A stretch of 64,000 bases of DNA from Bacteroidota bacterium (GTDB lineage Bacteria; Bacteroidota; Bacteroidia; AKYH767-A; OLB10). Below the pieces are notes generated by a model. The model saw only the letters and a list, made by a program, of their open reading frames with translations. It did no database searches and was not told the DNA's origin. The DNA is taken from assembly GCA_016709725.1 (NCBI GenBank), contig JADJMG010000008.1, positions 124,001 through 188,000 on the forward strand, given 5' to 3'. Below are positions 36,827-46,500 of this stretch, one piece after another. How positions within the stretch are numbered: position 1 is the stretch's first letter; every line of letters starts with the position of its first letter. The position numbers and the translations under genes were made by a program.

Positions 36827-37798
36827 ATGAGTTTAGCAAATACCATTCTACTTATTGTTCTCCTTCCCTTGGGCAGCTTCTTACTGCTTGGGATTTTTGG
36901 CAGAAAATATTTATCCTCCCTTTCCGGAATGATTGGAACCACATCGTTATTGGTATCCTCCATTCTTTCCATTCAAACTGCTTACCAATATTTTTTCCTC
37001 AACACTGCAGCAAACTTTGAAAAAATTGTTGCTTGGAAAATGACATGGCTTACTTTTTCGGAAGGCGTGTCCATCGACATGGGAATATTAGTAGATCCCA
37101 TTTCGGTAATGATGCTCGTAGTGGTTACTGTAGTTTCCTTGATGGTGCATGTGTATAGCTTGGGTTATATGAAAGGTGAAGAACGATTCGCTACTTACTA
37201 CTCTTTCTTATCACTATTTACTTTCTCCATGTTAGGATTAGTGGTTGCGGTAAATATTTTTCAGATTTATATGTTCTGGGAGTTGGTGGGTGTATCTTCT
37301 TTTCTGTTGATTGGATACTACTTTGAAAAACCAAGCGCGGTTGCTGCATCTAAAAAAGCATTTATTGTAACACGTTTTGCCGATCTAGGATTCTTAATAG
37401 GAATATTAATTTTAGGATTTGAAGCCCAAACATTAGACTTCATCACATTGATTGAAAGATTAACAACTTTCGATTCACCTTACTTAAATTCTGCAATTGC
37501 TTCCAGCTTTATGGGAGCAAGCGCACTAACTTGGGGATTACTACTTGTCTTTATGGGAGGTGCAGGAAAGAGTGCGATGTTCCCACTACATATGGTTGCC
37601 CGATGCGATGGAAGGTCCAACGCCCGTTTCTGCATTGATTCATGCAGCGACCATGGTGGTAGCAGGTGTATTTTTGGTGGCTCGATTATTTCCCATCTTT
37701 TCTATTTCTTGTCCGGGCGCATTGGAAGTTGTGATGTGGACGGGTGTCATTTCAGCATTGTTTGCTGCACTCATCGCTTGTACACAAACCGACATTAA
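36827..37798 (+). CDS. nuoL: NADH-quinone oxidoreductase subunit L, 5' part (frameshifted)
   Basis: The N-terminal ~255 residues of NuoL: helices 1-8, the conserved FWELVGVSSFLLIGYYFEKP segment (Glu and Lys of the proton channel region) and MGGAGKSAMFPLH. After H the frame fails at 37592. The sequence is CATATGG where the family has H-[IV]-W-L-P-D, so CAT ATA TGG has most likely lost one AT unit of a dinucleotide repeat. The residues read after 37592 (MVARCDGRSNARF...) are out of frame. The intact gene would be 36827-38762, about 645 residues, a normal NuoL length. Confidence 0.85.
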   Translation: MSLANTILLIVLLPLGSFLLLGIFGRKYLSSLSGMIGTTSLLVSSILSIQTAYQYFFLNTAANFEKIVAWKMTWLTFSEGVSIDMGILVDPISVMMLVVVTVVSLMVHVYSLGYMKGEERFATYYSFLSLFTFSMLGLVVAVNIFQIYMFWELVGVSSFLLIGYYFEKPSAVAASKKAFIVTRFADLGFLIGILILGFEAQTLDFITLIERLTTFDSPYLNSAIASSFMGASALTWGLLLVFMGGAGKSAMFPLHMVARCDGRSNARFCIDSCSDHGGSRCIFGGSIISHLFYFLSGRIGSCDVDGCHFSIVCCTHRLYTNRH

Positions 37799-38762
37799 AA
37801 GAGTGCTAGCGTATTCCACCATGTCACAAATTGGATACATGATGTTTGCCTTGGGCGTGTCAGGATATGGGAATGAAGCGGGCTTAGGATTTACGGCCTC
37901 TATGGTTCACTTATTCACACCTGCCCTCTTCAAAGCATTCCTCTTCTTAGGAGCAGGAGCTGTGATTCATTATATTCATAGTAATGAGATGAAAGACATG
38001 GGTGGATTGAGAAAGTCGATGCCCATCACGCATATTACCTTCTTGATTGCTTGCCTAGCCATTGCCGGAATTCCACCGTTTGCAGGATTCTTCAGTAAAG
38101 AAGAAATCTTAACAGCAGCACATCATGCAAATCCGATGGTGTATTATATTGCATTACTAACGGCAGGCATCACCGCATTTTACATGTTTCGATTATATTA
38201 CAATATCTTTTGGTCGAAGGAGATGAAGTCGACTCATCACGATGATCATCATCATGGAGAAGGAACCTGGAGCATGAAAATTCCCTTGTTGATTCTTAGT
38301 GTTGGCGCTATCACGGCAGGATTTATTCCATTTGGAAGTTTTGTTTCCAGCGATGGTCATCCCTTACATATTCCATTTGAACTCTCAGCAGCCATCCTCC
38401 CAGTCATTATTGCTGTAAGTGGAATTGCGCTCGCAACGTTATTTTATAAAACGGAAAACGATCGTCCTGATAAACTATCCGCATCCATACAAGGAATATA
38501 CAAAACGGCTTATCATAAGTTTTACATTGATGAGATTTACTTGTTCGTCACAAAAAAAATAATCTTCAACTTAATTGCACAACCCTCTGCTTGGGTAGAT
38601 AAAAATATTGTTGATGGAAGCATGAATGGTTTAGCTGCATTAGTCGTATGGAAATCGAATATGATTAAATCGATACAATCCGGAAAAGTACAAGATTATG
38701 CTTTGTACTTCTTCATTGCAGCGTTTGGTTTAACGGCACTTGCCATTTATCTGGTTAACTAA
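37593..38762 (+). CDS. nuoL: NADH-quinone oxidoreductase subunit L, 3' part (frameshifted)
   Basis: The continuation of NuoL after the 2-nt shift, beginning at the Trp codon of WLPDAMEGPTPVSALIHAATM, the most conserved segment of the family. It includes the TDIKRVLAYSTMSQIGYMM channel helix, GIPPFAGFFSKEEI, a His-rich loop (HHDDHHHGEG) and the long lateral helix region to the stop at 38762. An open frame in this phase extends back to 37545, but the residues before 37593 are not NuoL-like. No plausible independent start exists. Confidence 0.85.
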   Translation, partial: WLPDAMEGPTPVSALIHAATMVVAGVFLVARLFPIFSISCPGALEVVMWTGVISALFAALIACTQTDIKRVLAYSTMSQIGYMMFALGVSGYGNEAGLGFTASMVHLFTPALFKAFLFLGAGAVIHYIHSNEMKDMGGLRKSMPITHITFLIACLAIAGIPPFAGFFSKEEILTAAHHANPMVYYIALLTAGITAFYMFRLYYNIFWSKEMKSTHHDDHHHGEGTWSMKIPLLILSVGAITAGFIPFGSFVSSDGHPLHIPFELSAAILPVIIAVSGIALATLFYKTENDRPDKLSASIQGIYKTAYHKFYIDEIYLFVTKKIIFNLIAQPSAWVDKNIVDGSMNGLAALVVWKSNMIKSIQSGKVQDYALYFFIAAFGLTALAIYLVN

Positions 38763-38768
38763 TAAAAG

Positions 38769-39401
38769 ATGAACTTACACCTATTAGTCATAGCTCCTGT
38801 ACTTACCGCCGTTGCGATACTCTTCTTCAGTCAGCTGAAGCATATTCGACTCATTGCATTGTGCGGGGCTGTTATACAATTTACTTTATCCATACTTTTA
38901 TTAAATGCGTTTTGTGCAGAACGATCACTAGGAAATAATGCATCCATGGTGTTCTACAGTTCGGTTGAATGGTTTACTCCTTTAGGAATTGCCTTTACGA
39001 CGGGGGTTGATGGAATTTCTGTTTCGATGATTTTACTTTCTGCATTTGTTGTTTTAGCAGGTGTATTGGTGAGCTGGAAGATGGAAAAGATGAGTAGAGA
39101 ATTTTTCTTTCTGCTTATTTTATTAAGTGCTGGAGCTTACGGATTCTTTATCTCTCTTGATCTATTTACCTTATTCTTCTTTTTAGAAGTTGCTGTGATT
39201 CCTAAATTTTTACTGATCGGAATTTGGGGTAGCGGAAAAAAAGAATACAGTGCTATGAAGCTTGCCTTGATGCTTATGGCGGGTTCTGCCTTTGTCTTTT
39301 TAGGATTATTAGGATTGTATTTCAGCACCAACATAGGGAATGGTCAACACACATTTGATTTCATCGCCATTTCTCGTACTTCTGTTCCGCTCAATACATA
39401 A
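38769..39401 (+). CDS. nuoM: NADH-quinone oxidoreductase subunit M, 5' part (ends at an in-frame TAA)
   Basis: The first 210 residues of NuoM: GIAFTTGVDGISVSMILLSAF, FLEVAVIPKFLLIGIWG and SAMKLALMLMAGSAF are family features (conserved Glu and Lys of the channel). Codon 211 (39399-39401) is TAA. The same frame then continues without shift into LIFFPIAFIGFGIFG, so a single substitution, for example CAA to TAA, explains the break. The whole gene is 38769-40271, 500 residues, a normal length. Confidence 0.85.
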   Translation: MNLHLLVIAPVLTAVAILFFSQLKHIRLIALCGAVIQFTLSILLLNAFCAERSLGNNASMVFYSSVEWFTPLGIAFTTGVDGISVSMILLSAFVVLAGVLVSWKMEKMSREFFFLLILLSAGAYGFFISLDLFTLFFFLEVAVIPKFLLIGIWGSGKKEYSAMKLALMLMAGSAFVFLGLLGLYFSTNIGNGQHTFDFIAISRTSVPLNT

Positions 39402-40271
39402 CTCATCTTCTTCCCCATTGCATTCATTGGATTTGGAATATTTGGTGCACTCTTTCCGTTTCATACTTGGGTACCTGATGGACATAGTTCTGCACCTACA
39501 GCAGCGTCGATGTTTCTTGCTGGAATTTCGATGAAGCTTGGAGGTTACGGTTGCTTACGTGTTGCTACCTATTTAATGCCGGAAGCCGCGCATGTATATG
39601 CGCCTTATATTATTTTATTAGCCACCATCGCGATCATCTACGGAGCCTTTGCTACGATGATGCAAACCGATTTAAAATACATCAATGCCTATTCATCGGT
39701 GAGTCACTGTGGATTTGTGTTGCTCGGTATTGGAATGCTCAACGAAACTGCAATTGCCGGCGCTGTTATGCAGATGATATCACACGGATTAATGACCGCT
39801 CTTTTCTTCGCTGCCATCGGAATGATTTATGAAAGAACGCATACACGTTTGGTATCGCAACTTGGTGGACTCTTAAAAGTGATGCCCTTCATCTCCACCA
39901 TCTTTATCATCTCTGGCTTATGTTCTTTAGGACTTCCAGGCTTTAGTGGATTCGTTGCTGAAATGACTGTGTTCATGGGAGCGTGGCAACATCCCGAGAT
40001 GCTTTATCGAATTGCAACCATATTATCATGTGCTTCCATTGTTGTCACGGCGGTGTATATACTTCGTGCAGCAGGAAAGTCCATCATGGGACCTATCGTA
40101 AACGAACATCACCTATCCTTAGGAGATGCTACCTGGAATGAAAAATCAGCAGCCGTTCTCTTATTAAGTGGAATTGTTGTTATTGGCATTGCTCCTTTCT
40201 GGTTAAATGAATTAATAAGTCCTGATGTAAATGGACTCATGGTAAATATTGGTCGCACACTACTTCCTTAA
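39402..40271 (+). CDS. nuoM: NADH-quinone oxidoreductase subunit M, 3' part (in frame after the TAA)
   Basis: Directly after the stop codon the frame encodes LIFFPIAFIGFGIFGALFPF, HTWVPDGHSSAPTAASMFLAG and then ISMKLGGYGCLR, the core of NuoM. It continues through MMQTDLKYINAYSSVSHCGF and GLPGFSGFVAEMTVFMG to the stop at 40271. A restart could only occur at the internal ATG at 39510, which would split the antiporter fold and lose the first eight or so helices. The sequence therefore belongs to one nuoM gene. Confidence 0.85.
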   Translation, partial: LIFFPIAFIGFGIFGALFPFHTWVPDGHSSAPTAASMFLAGISMKLGGYGCLRVATYLMPEAAHVYAPYIILLATIAIIYGAFATMMQTDLKYINAYSSVSHCGFVLLGIGMLNETAIAGAVMQMISHGLMTALFFAAIGMIYERTHTRLVSQLGGLLKVMPFISTIFIISGLCSLGLPGFSGFVAEMTVFMGAWQHPEMLYRIATILSCASIVVTAVYILRAAGKSIMGPIVNEHHLSLGDATWNEKSAAVLLLSGIVVIGIAPFWLNELISPDVNGLMVNIGRTLLP

Positions 40272-40280
40272 CGATTGACA

Positions 40281-41693
40281 ATGATAAATGAATTTATAGA
40301 TTTAATGAAACATGAGTTGGTGCTCTGTGTCATTCTTTTCTTACTCTTAATTATAAAGATTGGAAGTAACGATGACAACTCGGGTCGCTGGCATGTGATG
40401 ATTAATGTTCTTTTATTTATTAATTTAATTTTTGGATTCTGTTGTAATCTTTCCGGTGAATTATTCAATGGCATGTTTCAATCCAACGATTTAATACTAC
40501 TTGAAAAAAATATTCTCAACCTCGGATTACTCATCATTTCATTACAAGCACATCCTTACACGCGCACCCATCGACACGCGCCTGAATTCTACATTCTTTT
40601 ACTTTCTTCCGTATTAGGGATGTTTTTTATGTTATCATCGGGCCATCTTTTATTATTTTACATCGGTTTAGAATTGTCGACCATCCCTTTGGCAGCTTTA
40701 GCCAATTTCAATCTCAACAAAAAAGTATCTAGCGAAGCGGGAATGAAGATGATTATGTCATCAGCATTTAGTTCCGCCTTATTGTTGATGGGTATATCGA
40801 TGATGTATGGTACTACGGGATCCTTATCATTCTCCGAAATTACTCTACAATTGACGGGTTCTCCATTACAAGTATTTGCATTTGTGATGTTATTTGTTGG
40901 GTTTGCATTTAAACTTTCCATTGTTCCCTTTCACTTTTGGACAGCCGATGTATACGAGGGCGCACCGGTTCCAATAGCGGCATTCTTATCCGTGATATCA
41001 AAATCGGCAATAGCCTTTGTATTTGTAACAGTGCTTTATACTGTATTTGAATCGATGGTAAATAGTTGGTATATATTACTTTTTATCACAGCCGTATTCA
41101 CCATTGGCATAGGAAATCTTTTTGCACTCCGACAACAAAACATCAAGCGATTTTTAGCTTTCTCATCCATTGCACAAGTTGGATTTATCTTAGTTGGTAT
41201 TTCTGGCGGATCACAGGAAAGTCAAGCCGCAGCTATTTACTTTTTATTGATTTACATCTTTTCCAACTTAGGTGCATTTGGTGTAGTAAACATCGTCTCT
41301 TCTATAACAGGAAAAGAAAGCATCAACGATTACAAAGGATTTTATAAAAACAATCCGGCTTTAAGTTGGATCATGACCATTTCCTTATTTTCTTTAGCGG
41401 GCATTCCACCTACGGCAGGATTCTTCGGAAAATTATTCTTGCTCACTGCAGGTGCATCTACAGGAAATTATGTACTCATTGCCATTGCTGCCATCAACAT
41501 GGTAGTATCCATGTACTATTACTTACGAATTGTAAAAGCGATGTTCATGGAAGCCAACGAACAGCCTATTCAAAAAATTTCGTTGAGTCTTTTTCCTAGC
41601 ATCGCACTTATCATTTGCATTGCAGGTATTTTGTTGACAGGATTTAGCGGAGAACTTTACACCTATATTTACGAATTAAGCATCGGCATTTAA
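40281..41693 (+). CDS. nuoN: NADH-quinone oxidoreductase subunit N
   Basis: About 470 residues, with ATG 40281 chosen (a TTG six bases earlier is in frame). It is an antiporter-like subunit with ~14 helices. Motifs: LLLFYIGLELSTIPLAAL (channel Glu), FKLSIVPFHFWTADVYEGAPVP, NIKRFLAFSSIAQVGFILVG and AGIPPTAGFFGKLFLL. Unlike nuoL and nuoM upstream, the frame is intact. It is the last recognised complex I subunit gene of the operon. Confidence 0.94.
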   Translation: MINEFIDLMKHELVLCVILFLLLIIKIGSNDDNSGRWHVMINVLLFINLIFGFCCNLSGELFNGMFQSNDLILLEKNILNLGLLIISLQAHPYTRTHRHAPEFYILLLSSVLGMFFMLSSGHLLLFYIGLELSTIPLAALANFNLNKKVSSEAGMKMIMSSAFSSALLLMGISMMYGTTGSLSFSEITLQLTGSPLQVFAFVMLFVGFAFKLSIVPFHFWTADVYEGAPVPIAAFLSVISKSAIAFVFVTVLYTVFESMVNSWYILLFITAVFTIGIGNLFALRQQNIKRFLAFSSIAQVGFILVGISGGSQESQAAAIYFLLIYIFSNLGAFGVVNIVSSITGKESINDYKGFYKNNPALSWIMTISLFSLAGIPPTAGFFGKLFLLTAGASTGNYVLIAIAAINMVVSMYYYLRIVKAMFMEANEQPIQKISLSLFPSIALIICIAGILLTGFSGELYTYIYELSIGI

Positions 41694-41705
41694 TCGAAGA
41701 AAAGT

Positions 41706-42098
41706 ATGGCCATCAATAAAAATCATGAATTTGAAGAGTTGAACGGAATCAAATGCTGCATCGTTGAAAAAGCAGTTTCGATGGATCGTGTTAATTTTAT
41801 CAAACCTTTATTAGAAGGAAATGGGTATACGGTAGTTGTTAGTGGTATCATTCCAAAAGCCCCAGCACCTGCTCCCGTTGCTGAAGGAGAAACACCAACG
41901 CCACCACCTCCACCTGCTGCGCCTACACAATTTACAATTGGTGTAACCGATATGTGCTTTAATACTGTCAATGCTATTTTCGGTAGATTTTTAAGAACGC
42001 GAGAAGGAAAAGTTGTTACACTCGCTTATTGGCAACAACAAGATGAGCAAGCTCAAGATGTTTCTTACTTTGATTTTACTCCTGAAAAAACCAAATAA
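41706..42098 (+). CDS. Uncharacterised small protein at the end of the nuo operon
   Basis: A 130-residue soluble protein with no signal peptide or membrane segment, starting 12 bp after nuoN. It has two parts: an N-terminal alpha/beta stretch (NGIKCCIVEKAVSMDRVNF, LEGNGYTVVVSG) and a C-terminal stretch (FTIGVTDMCFNTVNAIFGRFLRT, VVTLAYWQQQDEQ). A Pro/Ala linker (APAPAPVAEG, TPPPPPAAP) joins them. Three Cys residues are present but no CxxC. I do not recognise the family. Its position suggests a link to complex I (assembly, or a replacement for the missing module), which is inference only. Confidence 0.65.
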   Translation: MAINKNHEFEELNGIKCCIVEKAVSMDRVNFIKPLLEGNGYTVVVSGIIPKAPAPAPVAEGETPTPPPPPAAPTQFTIGVTDMCFNTVNAIFGRFLRTREGKVVTLAYWQQQDEQAQDVSYFDFTPEKTK

Positions 42099-42132
42099 AA
42101 TAGAAAGCACTAAAATAATTTTTTATTATAAA

Positions 42133-43374
42133 TTACTCCATCAACACCTTCAAATAAAATTTAGGATCTTTCAATCTTCCTCTTAAATCAATATCTTCAA
42201 ACATACAAGAGATGGTTTCTCGAAGCGTTTTACTTCGCACCGCTTTATTCACCACTAAATTAAAGAGCCATGGATATTTCACTAATTCCTGCATCTTTTT
42301 ACTGAGACTTAATTCGGGCCAAAGGCGTTTGTAAACTGAATCATCATACATCTGCAGAGCAGCCGCTGAATAATTTCCATTCAATGTCTCAATCGTCTCA
42401 GCAGCTTTCAATCCGCTAATCATGGCATTACCTATTCCTTCTCCTGTGAAAGGATCAATCAACGAACCGGCATCTCCCAGTAAAATAAATCCATCTCCAG
42501 AAAGCGGGCGCTTCTTGGAACCTAACGGCAACCCATATCCGCGAATGGGACCCTCTAACTCTGCGCCTTCAAATCGGCTGCGAATAGGTTCATACTCGCG
42601 AATGAGTCGGAGCATGTCTTCTTTTAAATTTACTTTCTTTTTACTCACCACATCACTGCGCATTCCTACGCCAACATTTGCATATCCATTAGGAAGAGGA
42701 AAAATCCAGAAATAGCCAGGAAGAAAATCCTTCACAAAATGCAATTCAATATAACCATTCGGATCTAAGTCTTTCACTCCTTTATAATAGGCACGCAATC
42801 CAGCACAATAATGTTCGTCTTCCATTTGGATCCCGCCCACTTCTTTTGCAAAACGAGAATGGGCTCCATCGGCAGCAATTAACAAAGATGTTCTATAAAC
42901 ATGTTTTTCTTCTTTATCACTGATGATCCAATCCTTCCCATCTCTTCTAAATTTTTCGATACGAACATTCAATTTCGTTTGAACACCTTTTGCATTTTTA
43001 GCATTATTAAAAAGCCAATTATCAAAATCATAACGCCGAGAAATATACCCTGGAGGCTTTTCCTTATTCTCTTCTCTTCGAAAAGGAACCTTTAACACTT
43101 TGCCATTGGGTGCAACAAAAGTAACGCCATGGGAGTCGAGGGTATGCTCTTGCGTGGCGAGTCCTTCCACCAATAAGGGATCAATTCTTTTGAGGGTGAG
43201 CAAGACTTTACCACTTAAAGCATCGCCACACACCTTATCTCGAGGAAATTCAGACTGATCCAAAAGCAGACAAGAAATCCCCTTCTTCGCTAAGGCTAAG
43301 GCAGTTGTGCTTCCGGCAGGGCCTGCACCGATGATAATAATTGGATGATATTCCACTTTCGAAAAATACAACAT
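42133..43374 (-). CDS. FAD-dependent oxidoreductase, geranylgeranyl-reductase type
   Basis: A 413-residue flavoprotein. The dinucleotide-binding motif at residues ~12-30 is IIIGAGPAGSTTALALAKKG. It is followed by FPRDKVCGDALSG, a substrate-side motif of geranylgeranyl-reductase-like enzymes (Cys in KVCGD). A second FAD contact is GFILLGDAGSLIDPFTGEGIGNAM. It probably reduces isoprenoid chains or a related lipid or quinone side chain; in Bacteroidota such genes are commonly left as generic NAD(P)/FAD-dependent oxidoreductases. It is monocistronic and converges on the nuo operon with a 34-bp gap. Confidence 0.78.
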   Translation of the reverse strand: MLYFSKVEYHPIIIIGAGPAGSTTALALAKKGISCLLLDQSEFPRDKVCGDALSGKVLLTLKRIDPLLVEGLATQEHTLDSHGVTFVAPNGKVLKVPFRREENKEKPPGYISRRYDFDNWLFNNAKNAKGVQTKLNVRIEKFRRDGKDWIISDKEEKHVYRTSLLIAADGAHSRFAKEVGGIQMEDEHYCAGLRAYYKGVKDLDPNGYIELHFVKDFLPGYFWIFPLPNGYANVGVGMRSDVVSKKKVNLKEDMLRLIREYEPIRSRFEGAELEGPIRGYGLPLGSKKRPLSGDGFILLGDAGSLIDPFTGEGIGNAMISGLKAAETIETLNGNYSAAALQMYDDSVYKRLWPELSLSKKMQELVKYPWLFNLVVNKAVRSKTLRETISCMFEDIDLRGRLKDPKFYLKVLME

Positions 43375-43446
43375 CTAAGCACTTACTCCTCCTCGAATAA
43401 GCCAATAATTTAAGGCCATAGTACATTAAACTATCAGGCCTTATTC

Positions 43447-43477
43447 TTTGAAAATTCAAAATGAATCGGTTACTTTG
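43447..43477 (+). promoter_or_regulatory. Promoter candidate for the gliding-associated giant protein
   Basis: TTTG (43447-43450), 20 bases, then TACTTTG (43471-43477) resemble the -33/-7 pair with one base missing between TA and TTTG. The ATG is at 43535. Confidence 0.35.
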
Positions 43478-43534
43478 ATCTACCTATTCCCTTTTACACC
43501 ACACAACCACACCTAAACACTAAAGACCCATTTC

Positions 43535-46500
43535 ATGAAAAACGCATTCCGCTATGCCCAGCGCATGGCACTACTATTCGTCGCTCTATTTGTGACCTCC
43601 AATGTAAGTGCTTCTCATTTAATGGGAGGCAATTTAACCTATGAATATTTGGGTATTAATGGAGCTAGCGGACTCTATGAATATCGAGTCACTCTATATG
43701 TTTATCGCCTTTGTGATCCAGGAAGCTCTGCGTTACCGGGCTCCATGAACTTTGGTGCTTATCAAGACAACCCAGGTAATCCGGGCGGACCTAAACAATT
43801 GTTGAGTAGCATTGCACTGCCTTTATTAAGTCAACAATTTATTCAACCACCGAATGCAAATGACTCCTGTACTTTTTTACCCAGTGTTTGTGTAGAAGAA
43901 GGAATTTATCAAAATATTGTTTCACTTCCATCGAATACAACCGGTTTTTATTTTATTGCAGATCGTTGTTGTCGCAATAATAACATTGCCAATTTGGATA
44001 ATCCAGGTGGAACTGGTCAAGCGTATTATGCACAAGTTCCTGCCCCTAATATTGTAAACAGTGCTCCTACTTTTGCAGTAGCACCTGTACCTTTCATTTG
44101 TGCAGGAGATACCATCAGTGTATTAAATCAAGCTTTTGATGCAGATGGAGATTTACTAGTTTATCATTTTGCAACACCTTATGCAGGTATAGCAAACACA
44201 GGTCAACCAAATCCAAATCCACCAGCGAATTATGTGTGGCCTATACAAAATATTACTTATGCAGCAGGGTATAGTGTAACGAGTCCGTTTGGATTAGGAG
44301 ATTATATTAATATTGACACAGCTACTGGACTTGCTTCATACGTTGCCCCAAATACTGGATTTTATGTAGTTGCTGTTGAAATAGAAGAATGGAGAAATGG
44401 TGTTTTGATTGGAGTAACTCGAAGAGACATACAACTAATTGTTATTACTTGCCCTGTAAATCCACCTCCGGTAATATCTTCTGGAAGTGCAATAACCTAT
44501 ACCATTCAAGAGGGACAAACCTTGTGTTTTAATGTAGCGTTCACCGATCCAAATAATGACAGTTTATTCATGGTGAGAAACGGAGATATTTTTAATTCGG
44601 TTTTAACCAATCCGCCTGCCACTCTTAATAATGTTAGTGGATTAGGAAGTATCTCAAGCCAATTTTGTTGGACTACATCGTGTGCACAAGGAAGAGTAAC
44701 GCCTTATCAATTTAGCACAGTGGTAGATGACAATGGATGTCCTGCTAAAACGACCAATACCGTTTACACCATTAATGTTACACCAGCAGTGAAACCTACC
44801 ATCATCAATGGACCTGATACCATTTGCGCCAACTTGGCCAGTGGAATACCATACAATGTTACTACGACGAGTGGTTATACTTACTCCTGGTTTGTAACGA
44901 ATGGAAATCAAGCATCGGGTGGAACTACGGGTGCGATAGGAGTAAATTTTACTGGAAGTGGAAATTCAACAATCAGTGTTGTCGCAGTGAATCCATTCGG
45001 ATGTCCGGCAGACACACTAACTAAACCTGTATTTATTCGTGCATTACCTGCTGCTGTTGCAGGAGCTGATATCAATTTCTGCTCTGGAGGATCTGCTGTT
45101 ATTGGCAGTGCTAATACCGCTGGAGTTACGTATTCTTGGAGTCCAGCCACTGGATTGAGCAGTAGTACTGTTTCAAACCCAACCGTTACGTTAACTAACG
45201 GTACTGGATTACCGCAATCAACTACTTACATCTTAACAACTTCTTTAAACGGATGTACAAATAAAGATACGATTGTCGTTACAACCAATCCTTTTCCTGT
45301 TGCAAACGCAGGAAGTAATGTTTCTATTTGCTCTGGAACAAGTGCTCCTTTGGGGAGTTTACCAACAGCAGGATACACGTATACATGGACTCCTGCCACT
45401 GGATTAAGTAATGGAAGCATTTCAAATCCTGTAATCTCGCTTACCAATGGGAATTCAGTTCCTGATACTTTACAATATGTAATTGTATTATCAAACACTT
45501 TTGGTTGTGGCGACAGTGATACTGTACAAGTTATTGTACGACCTGTTCCAACGGCAAATGCTGGAAACGACATTACTTTTTGCTCGGGTGGATCAGGAAC
45601 TATTGGTACGGGAGCAATCACTAATTACGGATATTCTTGGAGTCCTACAGGTGGATTAGGCGGCGCTACGGCAAGTTCTACCTCCGTAACTTTGATGACA
45701 TCATTAACCGTAAATGATACAGTTCCATTTATTATTACTACCAATTTATTCGGATGCTTGGATAGAGATACGGTAAATGTAATTGTTAGACCCATTCCAT
45801 TATCCAATGCAGGAGCGAATCAATTATTATGTTCTGGCAACTCCATAAACCTTGGTACAGCGAACACCAGCGGCTATACGTACAACTGGACGCCCAATAC
45901 AGGATTAAGCAATACAACAATTTCAAATCCTACTTTAAATTTAAATATTGCTGGAGGAGCTATTGATCCGGATACTTTATTTTATGTTGTTGTTTCGACT
46001 TTGAATGGTTGTACCTCTACTGATACTGTTCAAGTCATTTTGAGTCCGGTACCTACCGCCGCTGCAGGTAACGATGTTACTTTCTGTTCTGGACAAACTG
46101 TAAATATTGGAACTACATTAGTATCAGGATATGGATATTCATGGTCACCTGCAACTGGACTTAGCGGCTCAACGATTGCTCAACCCAATTTAACTTTAAC
46201 TAATGGTGGCACAACGAACACAACAAACACTTATGTGATGACTGTAAATTGGTTTGGATGTATTGATCGTGATACCGTACTAGCCATTGTTAAACCTCTT
46301 CCAATTTCTGATGCAGGCACTACTACTTCGTTGTGCAATGGAGATACATTTTTGTTGGGTGCAGCGGTTACTTCAGGGTATACTTATTCATGGTCACCTG
46401 GGTTAGGATTAAATAGCACTATCATTTCAAATCCAACTTTGATTGTTAGCAATGCAGGTCCAGGCGTCGTTACACAAACTTATACTGTAAACACTTCCTG

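Noticed and set aside
37545..37592. Alternative start for the second NuoL frame
   Set aside because: The residues before the Trp codon at 37593 do not match NuoL, while the other frame does; this is a frameshift, not a second gene.
39340..39832. Short plus-strand frames over the nuoM break
   Set aside because: They are out of phase with nuoM and show no family similarity; nuoM itself continues in frame after the TAA.
2401..40271. Stop-codon reassignment as an explanation for internal stops
   Set aside because: One internal stop is TGA and one TAA, the other breaks are indels, and TAA, TGA and TAG all end intact genes in the window.
42121..42133. Bidirectional terminator between the nuo operon and the reductase gene
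   Set aside because: Only a very weak AT hairpin is present in the 34-bp gap; not enough to call.
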